The notes under the pieces were generated by a model that saw only the letters and a program-made list of their open reading frames with translations, made no database searches and was not told the DNA's origin. The translations under genes and the position numbers were made by a program. Shown here one piece after another: positions 32,008 through 41,149 of a DNA stretch of 64,000 nt. Each line of letters opens with the position of its first letter. Positions within the stretch are counted from its first letter, which is position 1. The stretch lies in assembly GCA_947469285.1 (NCBI GenBank), contig CANIOW010000004.1, positions 1 through 64,000 on the forward strand. Direction: 5' to 3'. This DNA comes from Gammaproteobacteria bacterium (lineage in GTDB: Bacteria; Pseudomonadota; Gammaproteobacteria; Steroidobacterales; Steroidobacteraceae).

Positions 32008-33461
32008 TGGACGCCACTACCGTGACGCAGACCGCTCCTGAAGCCGTCAACTATTTCCGCTATCTGCTGGATATTTCCTACCTCATCGCCGCTGCGCTGT
32101 TCATTCTCGGCCTCAAGCGCATGAGCTCGCCAGTCACGGCGCGCAGCGGTGTGGTGTGGGCGGGCTGGGGCATGGTGCTAGCGACGCTAGTCACCTTCCT
32201 GGCGCCGCAATCACTCGGCTTACAGCATGCGCAACTGGGCACCAACCTCCTGCTAATCATTGCCGCAGCAGGCACCGGCGGCGCACTGGCCTGGGTCAGT
32301 GGCAAACGCGTTGCCATGACCGACATGCCGCAGATGATCGCGCTGTATAACGGCATGGGGGGTGGCGCTGCCGCTGCCATCGCTGCGGTGGAACTCTACA
32401 GTGGCGAAGCCACCAGCCACGGCCCAGCGGTTGCCGTGTTGGCCGTGGTCGGTGCCTTCATCGGCGCCGTGTCGTTCTCCGGCAGCCTCATTGCCTTTGG
32501 CAAGCTGCAGGGGCTCATCAAAAAGAGCTTCCGTTTCACGGGCCAACAGATCATCAACCTGCTGGTGCTGGCGGGCATTCTGGTGCTCGGTGCGGGTCTG
32601 GTGGCCGGTCAGCTAGCCGGCACGCCGGTGGTCACCGCCTTCTTCGTGTTGGCGCTGGTGCTCGGTGTCACCATGACCCTGCCCATCGGCGGCGCCGATA
32701 TGCCCGTGGTCATTTCGCTGTACAACGCGCTGACTGGCCTCGCCGTAGCATTTGAGGGCTTCGTGCTCGACAACGCGGCGATGATCATCGCCGGCACGGT
32801 GGTGGGCTCTGCGGGTACCCTGCTGACGCAGTTGATGGCGCGAGCCATGAACCGCAGCCTTGGCAACGTGCTGTTTGCCGGCTTCGGTGAAAGCAGCAGC
32901 GCTGCTGCCGGCACCGCGGTCACTGGCACGCAGAAATCCATTGAAGCCTCGGACGCGGGCGTCGCCATGGCCTTTGCGCAAAAAGTCATCATCGTGCCGG
33001 GCTACGGCATGGCGGTGGCGCAAGCGCAGCACAAGGTGTGGGAGATGAGCCAGCTGCTGATCGACCGCGGTGTGAACGTCAAGTTCGCCATCCATCCGGT
33101 GGCCGGCCGCATGCCGGGCCACATGAACGTGCTACTGGCGGAAGCCGGCGTGCCCTACGACATCATCGCTGACCTCGACGAAATCAACGCCGAGTTTGAA
33201 ACCGCTGATGTGGCGTTGATTATCGGCGCGAACGACGTCGTCAATCCGGTGGCGCGTAACGACAAGAGCAGCCCCATCTACGGCATGCCCATCCTGAACG
33301 CAGACAAGGCGAAGAACGTCATCGTCATCAAGCGCGGCCAGGGCCAGGGCTTCTCGGGCATCGAGAATGCACTGTTCTATCTCGACAACGCCCGCATGCT
33401 CTACGGCGACGGCCAAAAGGCTGCTGCGGCACTGATTGCCGCGATCAAGTCGGTCAGCTGA
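32007..33461 (+). CDS. pntB: NAD(P) transhydrogenase subunit beta
   Basis: 484 residues. The N-terminal half holds about nine membrane helices of the proton channel. The C-terminal domain III binds NADP(H): IIVPGYGMAVAQAQHKV, FAIHPVAGRMPGHMNVLLAEA, LIIGANDVVNPVAR and VIVIKRGQGQGFSGIEN are canonical. With PntAA and PntAB it makes NADPH from NADH using the proton gradient. It is followed by a hairpin terminator shared with the convergent D-aminoacylase gene. Confidence 0.96.
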   Translation: MDATTVTQTAPEAVNYFRYLLDISYLIAAALFILGLKRMSSPVTARSGVVWAGWGMVLATLVTFLAPQSLGLQHAQLGTNLLLIIAAAGTGGALAWVSGKRVAMTDMPQMIALYNGMGGGAAAAIAAVELYSGEATSHGPAVAVLAVVGAFIGAVSFSGSLIAFGKLQGLIKKSFRFTGQQIINLLVLAGILVLGAGLVAGQLAGTPVVTAFFVLALVLGVTMTLPIGGADMPVVISLYNALTGLAVAFEGFVLDNAAMIIAGTVVGSAGTLLTQLMARAMNRSLGNVLFAGFGESSSAAAGTAVTGTQKSIEASDAGVAMAFAQKVIIVPGYGMAVAQAQHKVWEMSQLLIDRGVNVKFAIHPVAGRMPGHMNVLLAEAGVPYDIIADLDEINAEFETADVALIIGANDVVNPVARNDKSSPIYGMPILNADKAKNVIVIKRGQGQGFSGIENALFYLDNARMLYGDGQKAAAALIAAIKSVS

Positions 33462-33469
33462 AGCCACAC

Positions 33470-33499
33470 CCGCGGGAGCGAGACAGCTCACTCCCGCGG
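33470..33499. terminator. Hairpin between pntB and the D-aminoacylase gene
   Basis: CCGCGGGAG (33470-33478) pairs perfectly with CTCCCGCGG (33491-33499) around a 12-base loop, between two convergent stop codons. There is no T-tract, so it may block transcription in both directions less cleanly than a classical terminator. Confidence 0.65.
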
Positions 33500-33503
33500 T
33501 GCA

Positions 33504-35054
33504 TTACCGGGTCTGATAACCCGGACCACGCAGCGCCTGCCCCGGGTGGCGGCCGGTCACCACGCCTTCGCGGATGACCCATTCACCAGACACCATCACC
33601 GCCGCAATCCCCACCGGCGGCGCCTCGGGGTGCTCGATAGTCGAGCGGTCAATAATCGTGGCCGGGTCGAAGATCACCAGGTCGGCCACGTAACCGGCGG
33701 CAATACGTCCGCGGTCCGACAAGCCCAGCCTGGCTGCCGGCAGACTGGTCATCTTGCGAATAGCCTCCGGCAGTGAAAGCACTTTTTCCTCGCGGACGTA
33801 GTGACCCAGAATACGCGGAAAGGCCCCGGCGCCACGCGGATGCGCGCCGTGCAACGCCCCATCGCTGCAAAAGGCAATCTCTGGGTGTGCCACGAACCAG
33901 CGCACATCGTCTTCGCTCATCGACGTTCCAATGATGTCCTCCATGGACTGGCCGCTCTCCACCTCGGGCTCGGTCTCTTTCACCATGCGCATATACGCCT
34001 GTACTGGTGTCACTTGCCAGATGGCGGCAATCTGCTCGATGGTCTTGCCAGCCAGCCTCGGGTCCGGCTGGTAACTGGCGAGCAGGATGCCAGCGGCACC
34101 ACCATTCTCTTCCAGGGAACGCGCCACCTTCTCCGGATTGAAGAAGTCGCGATCGGGCACCACCACGCGAAGGGTTGAGTGCCAGTAAGTGTACGGATAG
34201 ACATCGGGCGTCAGCTGCACGCCTTCGCGCCGTGCTTGTGCGAAATAGGCCGGCATGCGCTTGGCGGCAAGATGCCACGTCGACGTCGCGCCCAGCTTGA
34301 TATGCGTGATGCCCACCGGTAGGCCCGCCTCGCGACCGATGCGGAGCACTTCATCGAAGGATTCGAACACTTTGTTGGATTCATCCCGCACATGGCTGAG
34401 ATAACTGCCGTGGCTGGCAGCGGCCACTTTCGACAGCGCCACCACCTCTTCCGTGGTCGCAAAATGCCCCTGTTCATACTCCAGCCCCGTCGACAGCCCG
34501 AAAGCGCCGTCGAGCATTTCCTGATGCAGCAGCGCTGCCATGCGCGTCTGCTCGGGGAGTGTGGAGGCGCGGTACAGGTCCTTGCCCATGACCTGCACGC
34601 GTAGCGTGGCATGCCCAGCAAAACTGGCGATATTGATGGCCGGCGGCGTGACCTGCAGGCGTGCCAGGTAGTCGTGCAACGGGAAGGTGGACTCACCATC
34701 TTGGCCCACCACCACCGTGGTCACGCCTTGGCGTGAAACCGTGGCGGCATCCAGGTCATCGAACAGACCAAAGTCCGCATGCGAGTGCGCATCAATAAAG
34801 CCGGGCGCCAACGCCAGCCCGTGCTCATCAAGCACCACTTCGCCCACCGCTGGTGGCAGATGCGGACCCACCTCCGTGATTCTGGTGCCACGCACCCGCA
34901 CGTCCGCCATAAACGGCGCACCGCCCCTGCCGTCATAGACCTGCACCTGCTGCAACAGCACGTCTGCCGCAGGCACCGCCGGAGCCGCCACCACCAGCCC
35001 CACCACCAGCAGCCAGGCGGCACGCCCAGGCTTAATCACGGTCGTAGACCGCAT
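33504..35054 (-). CDS. N-acyl-D-amino-acid deacylase family amidohydrolase, exported
   Basis: 516 residues with a hydrophobic signal segment (AAWLLVVGLVVAAPAVPAA) and an amidohydrolase barrel: metal-binding FIDAHSHADFG, EYEQGHFATTEE, YLSHVRDES, GITHIKLGA, and the late Asp in FCSDGALHGAHPRG. The terminal part (GRIAAGYVADLVIFDP) is the small beta domain. D-aminoacylases release D-amino acids from N-acyl forms; related members cut other amides, so the substrate is uncertain. The ATG at 35054 overlaps the NTF2-like gene by 23 bases, suggesting cotranscription with it. Confidence 0.87.
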   Translation of the reverse strand: MRSTTVIKPGRAAWLLVVGLVVAAPAVPAADVLLQQVQVYDGRGGAPFMADVRVRGTRITEVGPHLPPAVGEVVLDEHGLALAPGFIDAHSHADFGLFDDLDAATVSRQGVTTVVVGQDGESTFPLHDYLARLQVTPPAINIASFAGHATLRVQVMGKDLYRASTLPEQTRMAALLHQEMLDGAFGLSTGLEYEQGHFATTEEVVALSKVAAASHGSYLSHVRDESNKVFESFDEVLRIGREAGLPVGITHIKLGATSTWHLAAKRMPAYFAQARREGVQLTPDVYPYTYWHSTLRVVVPDRDFFNPEKVARSLEENGGAAGILLASYQPDPRLAGKTIEQIAAIWQVTPVQAYMRMVKETEPEVESGQSMEDIIGTSMSEDDVRWFVAHPEIAFCSDGALHGAHPRGAGAFPRILGHYVREEKVLSLPEAIRKMTSLPAARLGLSDRGRIAAGYVADLVIFDPATIIDRSTIEHPEAPPVGIAAVMVSGEWVIREGVVTGRHPGQALRGPGYQTR

Positions 35055-35607
35055 CCGTTCGATCGCGTTGGCCGAGCAGCTGCAACTGGCCATAGATGCC
35101 GCCCTGCCAAATGGAGGTGGACGGGAAGTTCTGGTTCCAATCCATGACGACCGTGCGGCGCATAATCCGCCATTCCTCGCCACGCTTTTCGAGCTTGTCG
35201 ATATAGCGCCCGCCCATCACGAAATCATGCCAGGGCGGCGCGTTTTCGCCGTAGGTCTGACGCGCGGCATAGTCGGCGCCAAACACGGCCTCCACCTTCT
35301 CGCGCACGCCAGCCACGCGACAATACGAAAACAAGTAAGCCTCTGACCAGGCCGTGGTCCCCGCCAGTTCGATGTGCACGTTGGAGATGGCATGCGTCGC
35401 CACCTCGAACCATTCCTGAATGCCACGCACGATGAACTCGGCAAATTCGTGGGCATTGCCGTCAAAGATGCCGTGCGCGTCATGCGCGTCTTCCCAATAC
35501 ACGCTCTTCATCAAGTCAACGTCACAACGGTCCAGTGCGCGGCAGTAACCGGTGAGCACCTCATGAATGGCTTGCTTGTCGAGCAAGGCCTGCAATTTTG
35601 GGTCCAT
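35032..35607 (-). CDS. NTF2-like / SnoaL-like protein
   Basis: 191 residues of the nuclear-transport-factor-2-like fold, SnoaL_4 type. It begins LLDKQAIHEVLTGYCRALDR and continues with EDAHDAHGIFDGNAHEFAEF, THAISNVHIELAG, and GRYIDKLEKRGEEWRIMRRT. Members include dehydratases, steroid isomerases and ring-hydroxylating dioxygenase beta-subunit relatives. The DAHDAHG stretch would lie in the conical pocket. It sits between the steroid 5-alpha-reductase-like and D-aminoacylase genes on one strand. The substrate is unknown. Confidence 0.85.
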   Translation of the reverse strand: MDPKLQALLDKQAIHEVLTGYCRALDRCDVDLMKSVYWEDAHDAHGIFDGNAHEFAEFIVRGIQEWFEVATHAISNVHIELAGTTAWSEAYLFSYCRVAGVREKVEAVFGADYAARQTYGENAPPWHDFVMGGRYIDKLEKRGEEWRIMRRTVVMDWNQNFPSTSIWQGGIYGQLQLLGQRDRTDAVYDRD

Positions 35608-35625
35608 GGGGGTCAGTCTCCTTCA

Positions 35626-36387
35626 CTAGAACAAGAACGGCACCAGCGCCTTGCGCTCTGGTGGATAGTCGATAAAACGCGCTCGGTACCAGCGATGGTG
35701 CGCCAGTGCCCGCGGCACCAGATTCGCTGCCGTCCATGCTGCAAAACTCCACGCAGCAGGCGAGGCAGCAGCGACAGCAAAGCCGATCCACTCCAGCAGT
35801 TCGCCGAAATAGTTGGGGCAAGAGACGAAGCGGTATAACCCGCCATAGGGGACCTGATACCCCGTTTCACCGGGACGCCGCAGCGCCAGCAGGAGGCGAT
35901 CTGCCTGCAAATTAATGCACAGGCCAGCTACCCACAGCAGCAATCCCAATACCGTCAACGGTTTGGCGAACCAGCTCCAGTCGTACTGCGGCCCAAAGAG
36001 CGTGAGACTGCGGCCATTCAGGTAACCATTCACCACGTTGAACAAAATAGCCGAGCCGCAGATCACCAGTGGCATCGGCGTCTGGCCACTGGGATTGCGC
36101 AGCGGATAGATGAAGGTGCGATTGGTGTAGTGCAGCACCCATAGGCCGAGAAACACCCAAGCCCCGGGCAACGCCGGTGGCTGCACCACGAAGCACAGCA
36201 CCAGGATGAACAGCGACGGCGCCTCCATGAGCATCCAGGCCGCCCAGCTGGGAATGAGCGGCCCCCATCCCTGTCGTTGGTGCCGGCCATAGGGCGCCGT
36301 GATGCGAAACAGGCTGGAAAACGTCACCACGGCGATGAACATCCACAGCCAGATCAAGCTCTCAAACAAGGATTTTTCGTTCAGCAT
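35626..36387 (-). CDS. Steroid 5-alpha-reductase-like membrane oxidoreductase
   Basis: 253 residues with about six membrane helices. The family signature lies near the C-terminus: VPYGGLYRFVSCPNYFGELL, and the ending YRARFIDYPPERKALVPFLF matches 3-oxo-5-alpha-steroid 4-dehydrogenases (NADPH-dependent double-bond reductases). LRNPSGQTPMPLV is the usual central loop. It overlaps the NAD-epimerase/3-beta-HSD-like gene by seven bases, so the two are likely coupled. Bacterial members act on steroid or isoprenoid enones; the substrate here is inference. Confidence 0.88.
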   Translation of the reverse strand: MLNEKSLFESLIWLWMFIAVVTFSSLFRITAPYGRHQRQGWGPLIPSWAAWMLMEAPSLFILVLCFVVQPPALPGAWVFLGLWVLHYTNRTFIYPLRNPSGQTPMPLVICGSAILFNVVNGYLNGRSLTLFGPQYDWSWFAKPLTVLGLLLWVAGLCINLQADRLLLALRRPGETGYQVPYGGLYRFVSCPNYFGELLEWIGFAVAAASPAAWSFAAWTAANLVPRALAHHRWYRARFIDYPPERKALVPFLF

Positions 36388-37364
36388 GCCAGCATGCCAG
36401 CTGAGCGGAACCAGGCAAACGTATCGCGCACAGTAACTTCCAAAGGTCGAGCCAGATAATCGAGTTGCTGCCGTGCGCGCGCGTGGCTCACCTCCCGGTG
36501 GTGGCGCAGCGCATACAGCGATTCAGGGGTAAACAGCGGTCGCTTGCGGGTCATGCGGGCGGCCAGCACCGCTGCGGGCGCCACCGCGCGCGCGAGCCAC
36601 ATGGGGGCCACCAACCGCGGGCGCGGCTGACCGGTCACCTGCTCGACCAGCAACGACAGCGCCTGCAAGCTGGCGCGATGCCCACCCAACACAAAGCGGG
36701 CGCCGCGGGGGGCTTGATCGGCCGCCTGCAGGATGCCATGCACCACTTCACGCACATCCACCCAATCAAAACTGCCGGCGACGAGACCGGGTAGCCGACC
36801 GTGGTAGAGATCTAGCAACACCTCGCCCAGATGGGATGGACGAAAGTCATACGGACCGAGAATGCCGGTTGGATTGACGATGACGGCATCCATCCCCGCA
36901 TCGATGGCATCACGCACCACCCGCTCTGCCAGCGCTTTGGACGCGTCATACCCCGGCAACCCCTGCCCACCCGCAAGGGGACGGTCCTCGGTGACCGCCT
37001 GCAGCACCGGAAACGAGGACAGCGCATGGATGGAGCTGACGTAGACCAGTCGCCGGATGCCGGCGCGCCGGCAGGCTGCCACCACGCATTGCGTACCGCC
37101 AACATTCACCCGCTGCAGCAACTCGCGGTCCGCCGGCTCAATCGAGATTTTCGCGGCGAGGTGGTAGACCCGCTCCACCCCTGCGACTAGCCGCTCTACG
37201 GCCAGCGGGTCACAAATGCTGCCGAAGACCGGCTCCACCGGCAGGCCCGCAATGCCCCGTTGATCCTCGTGGACCAGTACCCGGACCGTGGCGCCGCGGG
37301 CGATTAATGCCCGTACGAGATTCGCCCCGACATGACCCGCAGCACCGGTAATGGCAACAAGCAT
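36381..37364 (-). CDS. NAD-dependent epimerase / 3-beta-HSD-like dehydrogenase
   Basis: A 327-residue extended short-chain dehydrogenase. The N-terminal Rossmann motif is VAITGAAGHVGANLVRALI (TGxxGxxG). VYHLAAKIS, the catalytic YVSSIHAL region and Tyr-x-x-x-Lys in YDASKALAE follow, then VNPTGILGPYD. The C-terminal ~100 residues include a hydrophobic segment (ARAVAPAAVLAARM). The closest functional groups are 3-beta-hydroxysteroid dehydrogenases and dihydroflavonol reductases. It heads a minus-strand run with the 5-alpha-reductase-like, NTF2-like and D-aminoacylase genes. The ATG at 37364 starts right before the Rossmann strand. Confidence 0.87.
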   Translation of the reverse strand: MLVAITGAAGHVGANLVRALIARGATVRVLVHEDQRGIAGLPVEPVFGSICDPLAVERLVAGVERVYHLAAKISIEPADRELLQRVNVGGTQCVVAACRRAGIRRLVYVSSIHALSSFPVLQAVTEDRPLAGGQGLPGYDASKALAERVVRDAIDAGMDAVIVNPTGILGPYDFRPSHLGEVLLDLYHGRLPGLVAGSFDWVDVREVVHGILQAADQAPRGARFVLGGHRASLQALSLLVEQVTGQPRPRLVAPMWLARAVAPAAVLAARMTRKRPLFTPESLYALRHHREVSHARARQQLDYLARPLEVTVRDTFAWFRSAGMLAC

Positions 37365-37433
37365 GGCGGTGATGGTAGTCAGCGTGGCACTCTGTAGCAA
37401 CCACCGACCCGCCGGGCCGTCCGGAACCGCTGT

Positions 37434-37940
37434 ATGACACGCATCACCACCATCAAGATTCTGGGACTCCATCACAACGCTTATCGTTGCCGCGATTCGG
37501 AGGAGACCCGCCAGTTTTATGTCGACTTTCTAGGCCTGCGACTCGCGCAAACGCTGGAGATACGCGAGACCAAGACGGGCCGTCAGACACAGGTGCTGCA
37601 CACCTTCTATGAAATGGCCGACGGCTCTTTTCTGGCGTTCTTTGAAGTGCCGGACATGAAATTCAACTTCAAGCGGCAAAAGGACTTCGACCTACATATT
37701 GCCCTCGAGGTGGAGCCGAAAACGCTGCGGCGCCTGCTGCAGAAGGGCCAGGCCGCCGGCATTGAGACTCGCGGCGTCTCAGACCACGGCTTCCTGCAGT
37801 CCATTTATTTCCGTGACCCGAACGGCTACGTGATCGAACTGACCACCAAGCAGGCAGACCACGACACGGCCACCGACCCGCGGCGCAACCGCGCGCGCGC
37901 CACGCTCAATGCCTGGCAAAAAGCGAAAACCGCCGGTTAA
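37434..37940 (+). CDS. VOC family (glyoxalase-fold) protein
   Basis: 168 residues with paired beta-alpha-beta-beta-beta modules: ILGLHHNAYRCRDSEETRQF, FYVDFLGLRLAQTLE, FLAFFEVPDM, DLHIALEVEP and IYFRDPNGYVIELTTK. His in LGLHHNAY, and Glu in the last strand (VIEL), are probable metal ligands. The superfamily covers glyoxalases, extradiol dioxygenases and resistance proteins; the reaction is not clear. It is divergent from the 3-beta-HSD-like gene and overlaps the aminotransferase stop by four bases. Confidence 0.87.
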   Translation: MTRITTIKILGLHHNAYRCRDSEETRQFYVDFLGLRLAQTLEIRETKTGRQTQVLHTFYEMADGSFLAFFEVPDMKFNFKRQKDFDLHIALEVEPKTLRRLLQKGQAAGIETRGVSDHGFLQSIYFRDPNGYVIELTTKQADHDTATDPRRNRARATLNAWQKAKTAG

Positions 37941-38947
37941 ACGCGGGTCAGCCAGCCGCGGGTATCGGGCACGATGCCCTGCTGCAGGCCAATGAGCGCC
38001 GCGCGCAAACGCTGCGTATTCGGGCCAATACCTCCATCGCTGACGCGGATTTCCTGCCCGCCGCGCAACAAAGTACCGACACCCGACAACACCGCCGCCG
38101 TGCCCGACAGCGCCGCTTCGCCGTCCTGTACCCACTCGAGCATTTCCTCGACGCCGAACACCCGCTCTTCAACGCGGTAGCCCAGGTCCGGCGCCAACTG
38201 CAGGAATGAATCGCGTGTCACGCCATGCAGGAAGGTGCTGTCCAAACTGCGGGTGAGAATGTGGCCATCGCGGATGAGCAGGAAATTGGCAGCGCCGGTT
38301 TCCTGCACTTCGCCCCCCGGACAGAACAGCACCTGGTCCACCCCGTACTGCTGACGCGCCGCCAGCGTGGGACCGAGGGCCGCCGCATAGTTGCCACCAG
38401 TCTTCACCATCCCGAGGTGCGCCGCGCAGCGCGTGGCGTGTTCCTCGACAAAGATACGCAGCGGATGAGCCCCACCGGCGAAATAGTCCCACACCGGGCT
38501 GCACAGCACGATGAGCATGGCCGCCGTCGACGGGGTGGCCGCCGCGCCGATGTTCGGCGTGGTGCCTATCAGCATGGGGCGCAGGTACAAAGCGCCCGGA
38601 GCGGCAGGGACTTCCGCGCGATTTTGTTCGATGGCGGCCAGCACCATGGCGCGCAACTGCAGCGGATCTGGCTCGGGCAGGACCAGCAGGCGAGCGCTCT
38701 GGCGCATGCGGGCAATGTGCTTGTCGAGACGGAAGATATTCACGGAGCCGTCAGCGTGCAAAAAAGCCTTGGCGCCCTCAAAGCAGGCGCTGCCGTAGTG
38801 CAGCACGTGGGCAGCAGGGCTCAGCGGCAGCGGCGCCACCGGGCGCACATCGAAGCCGCCCCAAGCGCCGTTATTGTACTCAGCCACAGCCATCTGGCCG
38901 GCGAGGATGCTGCCGAAAGGCGCGTTCTGCGCCAGGGGGGTCGCCAT
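37937..38947 (-). CDS. ilvE: Branched-chain amino acid aminotransferase
   Basis: 336 residues of the class IV PLP aminotransferases. VLHYGSACFEGAKAFLHADG, LYLRPMLIGTTPNIGAA, the PLP-lysine region GMVKTGGNYAAAL, and VQETGAANFLLI match IlvE of the larger (BCAT) type. It interconverts Leu, Ile and Val with their 2-oxo acids. It follows the E1/E2 genes by about 55 bases in the same direction, giving a catabolic operon that transaminates and then decarboxylates branched-chain amino acids. The ATG at 38947 is preferred over 38953 because AGGAGA lies at proper distance from it. Confidence 0.94.
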   Translation of the reverse strand: MATPLAQNAPFGSILAGQMAVAEYNNGAWGGFDVRPVAPLPLSPAAHVLHYGSACFEGAKAFLHADGSVNIFRLDKHIARMRQSARLLVLPEPDPLQLRAMVLAAIEQNRAEVPAAPGALYLRPMLIGTTPNIGAAATPSTAAMLIVLCSPVWDYFAGGAHPLRIFVEEHATRCAAHLGMVKTGGNYAAALGPTLAARQQYGVDQVLFCPGGEVQETGAANFLLIRDGHILTRSLDSTFLHGVTRDSFLQLAPDLGYRVEERVFGVEEMLEWVQDGEAALSGTAAVLSGVGTLLRGGQEIRVSDGGIGPNTQRLRAALIGLQQGIVPDTRGWLTRV

Positions 38948-39002
38948 CGTCATTCTCCTGTGCAGTACCGGACCGTCCAGTCCGCTACTGTGTCGCCCCC
39001 AG

Positions 39003-40130
39003 CTAGCGCTCCTCCTCCTCCATAAAGATGGTGGCGGGTTGCTCGAGCCGGTCCTTTAGCGCCTGGATCATCGCCGCAGCATCGAAGCCGTCGACGAAGC
39101 GGTGGTCAAAGGACGATGAGAGATTCATCATCCGGCGCACCACCACGACACCACCCAGCACGACCGGTCGCTCCACCGCCTTGTTCAGGCCAATAATAGC
39201 GACTTCAGGCAAGTTAATCACCGGGGTAGTGGCGATGCCGCCCAACTTGCCGAGGCTGGTGACAGTGATTGTACTGCCGGTGAGGTCCTCGCGGCGAGCG
39301 CTGTTGCCACGCGCCGCCGCCGCGACCCGCCGCACCTCTGCCGCCAACTGCCCGAGAGTGCGGCTTTCGACATGGCGCACCACCGGCACCTTCAATCCAT
39401 CAGGCGTCTGCGTGGCTACCCCGATATGCACCGCGGCGTGCCGCAACACCACATTGCGCGCCGCGTCGTAATGCGCATTGCACTGGGGGAAAGCGCGCAG
39501 GACATGCGCTAGCGCCGCCATCACGAAGGGCAGATAGCTGTAGGCGTCTGCTGGGGCACGATGGGCATTAAGATGCTGCCGCAGCGCTTCTAGCGCCGTC
39601 ACGTCCACCTCTTCCACATACGAAAAATGCGGCACCGTACGCGTGGCCTCTTGCATACGCTGCGCAATCACGCGCCGTACACCGATCACCGGAATCTCGG
39701 TGATGCCAGTGGCCGGGCTGGTTCCCGCCACCGTCGCCACGTCGATGCCCGCTTCCCGCGCGCGACGACGCGCGGCGGGCGAGGCCTGTACGCGAGCCTG
39801 TACACGGGCCTGTACGCGGGCCGCCGCTGGGGTCGCGAGATTGCTCGCTCCTACAGTGCCGGCGTGCATGGCAACCGCCGCGGGCGCTTCATCCACCATC
39901 AAGGCCACCAGCACCGCGCCCACAGCCACCGTGTCGCCGGGCTGGCCGCCCAGACGGACCACGCGACCGGTCACCGGCGAGGGCACCTCGACCACCGCCT
40001 TGTCCGTAGACAGCTCTACCAAGGGCGCGTCTTCACGCACGGTGTCGCCGACCTTGACGTGCCAGGCGACAATCTCCGAACTGACCGTGCCTTCACCGAG
40101 GTCGGGGACCTTGAATTCATAGGGGTTCAT
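39003..40130 (-). CDS. bkdB: Branched-chain 2-oxo acid dehydrogenase E2 component
   Basis: 375 residues. One N-terminal lipoyl domain (VELSTDKAVVEVPSPVTGRV, lipoyl Lys in DKA), an Ala/Gln/Arg-rich linker with RVQA repeats, a short peripheral subunit-binding domain (SPAARRRAREAGIDVATVAG), and an acyltransferase domain ending in the catalytic FDHRFVDGFDA. The junction between binding and catalytic domains is shorter than usual. It transfers the acyl group from E1 to CoA. Its ATG at 40130 overlaps the E1 beta stop by four bases. No E3 (lipoamide dehydrogenase) gene is in the window. Confidence 0.93.
   Translation of the reverse strand: MNPYEFKVPDLGEGTVSSEIVAWHVKVGDTVREDAPLVELSTDKAVVEVPSPVTGRVVRLGGQPGDTVAVGAVLVALMVDEAPAAVAMHAGTVGASNLATPAAARVQARVQARVQASPAARRRAREAGIDVATVAGTSPATGITEIPVIGVRRVIAQRMQEATRTVPHFSYVEEVDVTALEALRQHLNAHRAPADAYSYLPFVMAALAHVLRAFPQCNAHYDAARNVVLRHAAVHIGVATQTPDGLKVPVVRHVESRTLGQLAAEVRRVAAAARGNSARREDLTGSTITVTSLGKLGGIATTPVINLPEVAIIGLNKAVERPVVLGGVVVVRRMMNLSSSFDHRFVDGFDAAAMIQALKDRLEQPATIFMEEEER
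39784..39819. repeat. Three 12-bp repeats encoding the E2 linker
   Basis: Units GCCTGTACGCGA, GCCTGTACACGG and GCCTGTACGCGG stand in tandem. On the coding (minus) strand they give an R-V-Q-A repeat in the flexible linker of the E2 protein. Confidence 0.8.
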
Positions 40131-41146
40131 GGTGCTTCCTCCATCACTTGCCGCATGGCCGCCGCCACCCGTGCCTGTCCCGGAAAATATTCCCATTCGA
40201 ACGCGTGCGGATAAGGTGTGTCCCAGCCACCCACACGAATGATGGGCGCCTCGAGATGCCAGAAGCAGGCTTCTTGGAGAGTGGCTGCCAGTTCACCGCC
40301 AAAGCCACCAAAGCGCGTCGCCTCATGCACCACCACACAGCGCCCGGTTTTTTTCACGGAGGCCACCAACGTGGCCGTGTCCAGCGGCGAGAGGGTGCAC
40401 AAATCGATCACCTCGGCATCTAGACCAAGCTGCCGGGCCGCCGCCGTGGCCACATGCACCATGGTGCCGTAGCTGATCACGGTCAGTGCACTCCCGGATT
40501 TGACCACGCGTGCCTGACCGAGCGGCACCGTGTAGTGGCCTGCGGGTACTTCACCCTGCGGATGCGTACTCCATGGCACCGCCGGTTGCTCCGAGTTGCC
40601 CTCGAAAGGACCGTTGTACAAGCGCTTCGGCTCCAGAAAGATCACCGGATCATCGTCTTCAATCGCGGCAATGAGCAGGCCTTTGGCGTCGTACGGATTG
40701 GACGGCATCACCACCTTCAGCCCACAGACATGCACGAACACCGCCTCCGGACTTTGCGAATGGGTCTGTCCACCACGGATGCCACCACCGCAAGGAGTAC
40801 GAATCGTCACCGGCGCAAAAAAGTCGCCGGCGCTGCGGTAGCGCAAGCGCGCCAGCTCACTGACAATCTGGTCATAGGCCGGATAGACATAATCGGCGAA
40901 CTGGATCTCCGCCACCGGGCGCAGCCCGTTAACGCCCATGCCGATGGCGGCCCCGATAATCCCGCCCTCCGCAATGGGCGTATCGAGCACGCGGTGTTCG
41001 CCAAATTTACGCTGCAAGCCTTCCGTGGCGCGAAATACTCCACCGAAGTAGCCAACATCCTGGCCTAGCACCACCACGGTGCGGTCACGCGTCATCGCCA
41101 CATCGAGTGCCGAGTTGATCGCCTGGATCAGGTTCATTTGCGGCAT
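40127..41146 (-). CDS. bkdA2: Branched-chain 2-oxo acid dehydrogenase E1 beta
   Basis: 339 residues of the E1 beta (transketolase pyrimidine and C-terminal) type. Motifs: MNLIQAINSALDVAMTRD, VLGQDVGYFGGVFRATEG, DTPIAEGGIIGAAIGMGVNG, GGGIRGGQTHSQSPEAVF and CVVVHEATRFGGFGGELAAT. These are characteristic of the branched-chain complex, not pyruvate dehydrogenase. It binds thiamine diphosphate together with E1 alpha, encoded three bases upstream. Two close ATGs (41146, 41137) are possible starts. Confidence 0.95.
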   Translation of the reverse strand: MPQMNLIQAINSALDVAMTRDRTVVVLGQDVGYFGGVFRATEGLQRKFGEHRVLDTPIAEGGIIGAAIGMGVNGLRPVAEIQFADYVYPAYDQIVSELARLRYRSAGDFFAPVTIRTPCGGGIRGGQTHSQSPEAVFVHVCGLKVVMPSNPYDAKGLLIAAIEDDDPVIFLEPKRLYNGPFEGNSEQPAVPWSTHPQGEVPAGHYTVPLGQARVVKSGSALTVISYGTMVHVATAAARQLGLDAEVIDLCTLSPLDTATLVASVKKTGRCVVVHEATRFGGFGGELAATLQEACFWHLEAPIIRVGGWDTPYPHAFEWEYFPGQARVAAAMRQVMEEAP

Positions 41147-41149
41147 GGC

